Shown here: positions 34,177 through 37,404 of the stretch, one piece after another | Layout: each line of letters opens with the position of its first letter | How positions within the stretch are numbered: position 1 is the stretch's first letter | Assembly (NCBI GenBank): GCA_945612775.1 | Contig: CALZAF010000007.1 | Coordinates: 1-37,404, forward strand | Length of the DNA stretch: 37,404 nucleotides | DNA from: an uncultured bacterium | Lineage (GTDB): Bacteria > Bacteroidota > Bacteroidia > Bacteroidales > Muribaculaceae | Reading direction: 5' to 3' | Made by a program: the position numbers and the translations under genes | The notes under the pieces: model-generated | Databases searched by the model: none | What the model saw: only the letters and a program-made list of their open reading frames with translations | Told to the model about the DNA's origin: nothing

Positions 34177-35199
34177 ATGATAGAAAAAATTCAGGCTCTA
34201 AAGGAGCAAATCGAAGCATTATCGGCTTCTAACGCCGAAGAGTTGGAGGCCCTAAGAATAAAATATCTTAGCAAAAAAGGCGAAATAACAGCCCTTTTCA
34301 ATGATTTCCGCAACGTACCCAACGAGCAGAAGCGCGAAATAGGTCAGAAACTTAACGAGTTGAAAACTCTTGCCACCGACAAGATTAACGCCATCAGAGA
34401 GGCATTCAACGCCAATGCAGTAGCCGATGTAGATATCGACCTCACCCGCACCAGCGCACCTCAGGAGATTGGCACTCGCCACCCTATTTCTCTCGTCCGG
34501 AAGGAGATTATCGACATCTTCTCGCGCTTGGGATTCACCATTGCCGAAGGTCCTGAAGTGGAGGACGACTGGCACGTGTTCTCATCGCTTAACTTTGCCG
34601 ACGACCACCCTGCCCGCGATATGCAGGACACATTCTTCATTCAGCGCAACCCTGCCGATGTGCTGCTGCGCACCCACACTTCTTCGGTGCAAAGCCGCAT
34701 TATGGAGCACACTCAACCTCCTATCCGAATCATCTGCCCGGGACGTGTTTACCGCAACGAGGCTATCTCGGCTCGCGCTCACTGCTTCTTCCACCAAGTA
34801 GAAGCACTCTATGTGGATAAGAACGTGACCTTTGCCGACCTCAAGCAAGTGCTTCTATATTTCGCACAAGAAATGTTCGGTCCAGAGACCAAAATCCGTC
34901 TCCGCCCATCATACTTCCCATTCACTGAGCCATCGGCTGAAATGGACATCTCGTGCGACCTCTGCGGCGGCAAGGGATGCGCATTCTGCAAGGGCACTGG
35001 CTGGGTAGAAATCCTCGGCTGCGGCATGGTAGATCCTAACGTGCTCGAAGCTTGCGGCATCGACAGCAAGGTTTACTCGGGATTCGCCCTCGGTATGGGT
35101 ATCGAACGTATTACCAACTTGAAATATCGTGTTAAAGACCTTCGAATGTTCTCTGAGAACGATGTTCGCTTCTTAGAAGAATTTAAGTCGGCTCATTAA
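34177..35199 (+). CDS. pheS: Phenylalanyl-tRNA synthetase alpha subunit
   Basis: A 340-residue class II synthetase subunit that partners PheT, which is not in this window. An N-terminal coiled coil covers about 1-90. The catalytic core has GPEVEDDWHVFSSLN, HPARDMQDTFF, motif 2 (RNEAISARAHCFFHQVEAL) and motif 3 (GFALGMGIERITNLKY). CDLCGGKGCAFCKGTGW carries four Cys (260, 263, 268, 271) in a CX2CX4CX2C knuckle that E. coli PheS lacks. A terminator hairpin follows. Confidence 0.96.
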   Translation: MIEKIQALKEQIEALSASNAEELEALRIKYLSKKGEITALFNDFRNVPNEQKREIGQKLNELKTLATDKINAIREAFNANAVADVDIDLTRTSAPQEIGTRHPISLVRKEIIDIFSRLGFTIAEGPEVEDDWHVFSSLNFADDHPARDMQDTFFIQRNPADVLLRTHTSSVQSRIMEHTQPPIRIICPGRVYRNEAISARAHCFFHQVEALYVDKNVTFADLKQVLLYFAQEMFGPETKIRLRPSYFPFTEPSAEMDISCDLCGGKGCAFCKGTGWVEILGCGMVDPNVLEACGIDSKVYSGFALGMGIERITNLKYRVKDLRMFSENDVRFLEEFKSAH

Positions 35200-35217
35200 C
35201 CCTCAAGAAAATATCTT

Positions 35218-35257
35218 AAAAGGCACTAATTCTCACACGCTGAGAATTGTGCCTTTT
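35218..35257 (+). terminator. Terminator after pheS
   Basis: AAAGGCAC and AATTCTCA (35218-35235, with one bulged T) pair with TGAGAATT and GTGCCTTT (35241-35256), ending in four T residues. It lies between pheS and nth and contains the GTG at 35249, which argues against that codon as the nth start. Confidence 0.75.
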
Positions 35258-35287
35258 CTGCTAAAATCTCCCCAGGCATCTATTTCT

Positions 35288-35944
35288 ATGACTATCAAGC
35301 AACGCTATCAAGGCATCATCGATTGGTTTCAGACCAATATGCCAACCGCACAGACCGAACTTCACTACAATTCGCCCTACCAGCTGCTGGTGGCTGTGAT
35401 TCTTTCGGCTCAATGCACCGACAAGCGCATCAATATGGTTACGCCTGCCCTTTTCGAGGCGTTCCCTACGCCTGAACACTTGGCGAAATCGAGTGTCGAG
35501 GAGATTTATTCCTATATCAAGAGCGTTTCTTACCCCAACAATAAGGCTAAAAACCTATTTGGAATGGCTAATATGCTCGTTGATGTATTTGGCGGCGTTG
35601 TTCCCGACACTATGGACGAGCTCATAAAGCTCCCCGGCGTAGGACGCAAAACTGCCAACGTAATTCTATCCGTGGTGTTCGACCAAGCTGCAATGGCTGT
35701 CGATACCCATGTGTTTCGCGTGTCGGAGCGCATAGGGCTCACCACCGGAAGCAAAAGTCCGCTGCAAACCGAGCAGACGCTTATGAAGAATCTGCCCAGC
35801 GAAGTGGTGGCTCGTGCTCACCATTGGCTTATACTCCATGGCCGATACACCTGCACAGCTCGTCGGCCAAACTGCCTGGAGTGCGGCATCACGCAATATT
35901 GCCGATATTACCAAAAAGCGGCAAAAACCTCTGAAAAAAAGTAA
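35288..35944 (+). CDS. nth: Endonuclease III
   Basis: A 218-residue base-excision repair glycosylase/AP lyase for oxidised pyrimidines. The helix-hairpin-helix is LPGVGRKTAN with catalytic Lys121; catalytic Asp139 lies in AVDTHVFRVSERIG. The C-terminal [4Fe-4S] ligands are spaced Cys-X6-Cys-X2-Cys-X5-Cys in CTARRPNCLECGITQYC. Positions match E. coli Nth (Lys120, Asp138). The frame is open to a GTG at 35249, but that codon is in the pheS terminator; the ATG at 35288 gives the normal N-terminus. Confidence 0.95.
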   Translation: MTIKQRYQGIIDWFQTNMPTAQTELHYNSPYQLLVAVILSAQCTDKRINMVTPALFEAFPTPEHLAKSSVEEIYSYIKSVSYPNNKAKNLFGMANMLVDVFGGVVPDTMDELIKLPGVGRKTANVILSVVFDQAAMAVDTHVFRVSERIGLTTGSKSPLQTEQTLMKNLPSEVVARAHHWLILHGRYTCTARRPNCLECGITQYCRYYQKAAKTSEKK

Positions 35945-35988
35945 ATGTTATCCGTTTCACCCCCCAATAAAGCATCTCACTAACATAT

Positions 35989-36618
35989 ATGCAGACCACA
36001 TTTCTTCTCATAGTGGAAATCATAGGCACTCTCGCATTTGCAATTTCGGGAATCCGATTGGCTGCCGTTAAAAATTTCGACTGGTTCGGGGCTTTCATCG
36101 TGGGCTTAGTCACTGCCATCGGCGGCGGTACGCTTCGCGACCTTATGCTCGGCGCCACTCCATTCTGGATGCTCAGCAGTTGGTATATGACAGTCACAGC
36201 ACTCGCTCTATTCATCGTGATAGTGCTCAAGCGATACCTTGTGCGACTTAACGGCACGTTCTTCATTTTCGACACCATCGGGCTCGGACTATTTGTGGTG
36301 ATAGGCATGTCGAAGACGCTCGAATTTGGATTCTCGCCTTGGGTGGGCATCATCATGGGCACCATCACTGGCGCTTTTGGCGGCGTGATTCGCGATATTC
36401 TCATCAACGAGATGCCGCTCGTGTTCCGCAAGGACATCTACGCATCGGCTTGCATTGTGGGTGGAGCCACCTATTGGCTTTGCGCCGAATGTGGATTCTC
36501 GCCCGAGGTGCAGCAGTCGGCTTGCGCTGTGGTGACAATAGCAATCCGATTCCTCGCCGTGCGATTTAATTGGGCTTTGCCAAGCCTCAACAATTGGACC
36601 GACGATAAAGTGAATTAA
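35989..36618 (+). CDS. UPF0126/TRIC-type glycine-rich membrane protein (YicG-like)
   Basis: A 209-residue protein with about seven hydrophobic segments and two copies of the family repeat: IGTLAFAISGIRLAAV then VGLVTAIGGGTLRDLMLG, and IGLGLFVVIGMSKTL then MGTITGAFGGVIRDIL. Bacterial members resemble trimeric intracellular cation channels, and some are implicated in glycine uptake; the substrate here is open. It lies 44 nt after nth and 24 nt before the GtrA gene, probably in one transcript. Confidence 0.9.
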   Translation: MQTTFLLIVEIIGTLAFAISGIRLAAVKNFDWFGAFIVGLVTAIGGGTLRDLMLGATPFWMLSSWYMTVTALALFIVIVLKRYLVRLNGTFFIFDTIGLGLFVVIGMSKTLEFGFSPWVGIIMGTITGAFGGVIRDILINEMPLVFRKDIYASACIVGGATYWLCAECGFSPEVQQSACAVVTIAIRFLAVRFNWALPSLNNWTDDKVN

Positions 36619-36642
36619 TTAACCTCTACCATACACACCGAT

Positions 36643-37119
36643 ATGAAAATGGAAAAACAAGAAATTCGCATCACAATGGTGCAACTCATCAAATATGGCA
36701 TTGTGGGCGTGAGCAACTCGCTCATTACTCTCGCAGTGATATTTGTGTTCAATAGCCTACTCAATTTCAGCCTACTCATCGCCGACGTGCTGGGATATGT
36801 GGCTGGCGTTATAAATAGTTTTATTTGGAACAAGCAATGGGTATTCAAGACTCACGACACCAAATTGGCTAAAGAGATGGGGCTCTTCGTAACGGGATTC
36901 CTCATCTGCTTTGCGTTACAATTCATCACGCTGCTCATCATCACCAAGCCCACTATCGCCATAGCTGAAGCATCGCTCGGCAGCGATTTCGCTGTAATCG
37001 GCATGGACGCCAAAGAAATTGGCGAATATGCCGCCGTAATCATCGGCATGGTGGTTTACACTCTCAGCAACTATATCTTCAACCGATTCGTAACCTTCAA
37101 AAAGGCTAAGATTGTCTAA
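36643..37119 (+). CDS. GtrA family membrane protein
   Basis: A 158-residue protein with four hydrophobic segments. LIKYGIVGVSNSLITLAVIF and GYVAGVINSFIWNKQWVFK are the GtrA hallmarks, and NYIFNRFVTFK repeats the second motif near the C-terminus. GtrA proteins flip or help flip polyprenyl-linked sugars for glycosylation; no glycosyltransferase is adjacent, so the pathway is not clear. A Met two codons downstream is an alternative start. Confidence 0.9.
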   Translation: MKMEKQEIRITMVQLIKYGIVGVSNSLITLAVIFVFNSLLNFSLLIADVLGYVAGVINSFIWNKQWVFKTHDTKLAKEMGLFVTGFLICFALQFITLLIITKPTIAIAEASLGSDFAVIGMDAKEIGEYAAVIIGMVVYTLSNYIFNRFVTFKKAKIV

Positions 37120-37160
37120 TCCAAGCATAGGCTGAAGGCTGGAACAATATCTCCAAACGC

Positions 37161-37201
37161 AAAAAAATGAGACTGAATAGCATCACAGCTTGTTCAGTCT
37201 C
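37161..37201 (-). terminator. Distal minus-strand terminator
   Basis: On the minus strand GAGACTGAA (37201-37193) pairs with TTCAGTCTC (37177-37169), followed by A and then seven T residues (37167-37161). It lies directly behind the terminator at 37202-37229, forming a tandem pair for a minus-strand transcript. Confidence 0.8.
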
Positions 37202-37229
37202 AAAAAATATTTGTAGGCCTCGGACAAAT
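37202..37229 (-). terminator. Proximal minus-strand terminator
   Basis: On the minus strand ATTTGT (37229-37224), a 9-nt loop, ACAAAT (37214-37209), one A and six T residues (37207-37202). The weak AT stem would give the 3' end of the structured RNA upstream of it. Confidence 0.55.
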
Positions 37230-37365
37230 GGTCAGCAAGAGGTTGTCCAATCTTCTCCCTTGCTTGCAATGACATGGGATTGGCACTCCCAATACTTGCA
37301 AAAGCAACTTGGGGTATTAGGCTCCCCCACTTGCAAAAGATTGGACAATGGGCAAGCCCAACAGG
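37202..37365 (-). ncRNA. Structured small RNA candidate, possibly 6S-like
   Basis: No ORF explains this stretch. On the minus strand TTGTCCAATCTT (37348-37337) pairs perfectly with AAGATTGGACAA (37254-37243), closing a domain of about 106 nt. Inside, CCCAA/TTGGG and TTGC/GCAA form an apical stem, with weaker G-rich/C-rich pairing below it and a large open region between this and the closing stem. A rod with a central bubble is the architecture of 6S RNA, and a Bacteroidetes class (6S-Flavo) exists. A poor promoter match (ATTG at 37404, TATTTTTT at 37378-37371) would start it near 37365. The structure is visible; identity and exact ends are inference. Confidence 0.5.
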
Positions 37366-37404
37366 GAAAGAAAAAATAAATAACGAGGAGCCGTAATGTA
37401 CAAT
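37366..37404. other. Right edge of the window
   Basis: The last 39 nt are AT-rich, then GAGGAGCCGTAATGTACAAT. They probably hold the promoter of the small RNA; nothing coding can be supported. Confidence 0.3.

Noticed and set aside
37243..37348. Inverted repeat at the right edge as the ends of an insertion sequence or MITE
   Set aside because: The spacing is only 82 nt, no target duplication is visible, the interior folds further and terminators lie on one side, which fits an RNA gene better.
1..37404. CRISPR arrays, defence islands, prophage or integrative elements
   Set aside because: No direct-repeat arrays, integrases, transposases or phage genes were seen; gene content is housekeeping and codon use is even across the window.

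Overview
The window looks like a chromosomal segment of a Bacteroidales bacterium, possibly Muribaculaceae-like, although the family cannot be fixed from the sequence alone. The reasons are: many promoters of the Bacteroidetes form TTTG-N19/20-TAnnTTTG instead of -35/-10 boxes; a lipidated Omp85 protein of the TamL type; a Rho factor with a very long disordered insertion; DUF4886 and DUF5106-type secreted proteins; an acyl-ACP thioesterase inside the branched-chain amino-acid operon; and starts that mostly lack Shine-Dalgarno sequences. About 32 protein genes are supported. I see no tRNA, rRNA, insertion sequence, phage gene or CRISPR array.

Layout. 1-8,300: a DUF554 membrane protein (+), then on the minus strand a secreted gamma-glutamyl hydrolase/membrane dipeptidase fusion, an AspT/YidE-type transporter, a phosphoglycolate phosphatase-like HAD enzyme, TamL and RuvX. 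8,494-9,492: a secreted NlpC/P60-like protein. 9,543-15,832: a lysine/diaminopimelate operon (M20 deacylase, lysC, dapB, dapA, dapD, aminotransferase) behind a leader that carries a promoter, a 25-codon ORF and an intrinsic terminator. 15,955-22,277: a valine/isoleucine operon (ilvD, ilvB, ilvN, thioesterase, ilvC) behind a second leader, which encodes a 25-residue peptide with 16 Ile/Val/Leu and has mutually exclusive antiterminator and terminator hairpins. 22,579-25,048: peptide deformylase and a two-component system. 25,045-28,326: a minus-strand radical-SAM/aroC/ybaK operon and a divergent thioredoxin-like lipoprotein or secreted protein. 28,419-34,107: rho (-), a threonine aldolase-like enzyme (+), a DUF4886 hydrolase and tilS (-). 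34,177-37,119: pheS, nth, a UPF0126/TRIC-type membrane protein and GtrA. 37,161-37,404: no protein gene, but a strongly structured region that reads as a small RNA on the minus strand, possibly 6S-like, ending in tandem terminators.

How it works together. The centre of the window is two adjacent amino-acid supply operons drawing on aspartate and pyruvate. Each has its own Bacteroidetes-type promoter and what appears to be leader-peptide transcription attenuation. The succinylase branch to meso-DAP/lysine is nearly complete here (LysC, DapA, DapB, DapD, an Aro8/LysN-type aminotransferase in the DapC position, and a DapE-like M20 enzyme); asd, dapF and lysA lie elsewhere. The most interesting items are the ilv attenuator (strong), the lys leader (plausible), the secreted C26-M19 fusion that could degrade gamma-glutamyl tripeptides in one polypeptide, the structured RNA at the right edge, and a recurrent promoter geometry that predicts leaderless mRNAs for four genes.
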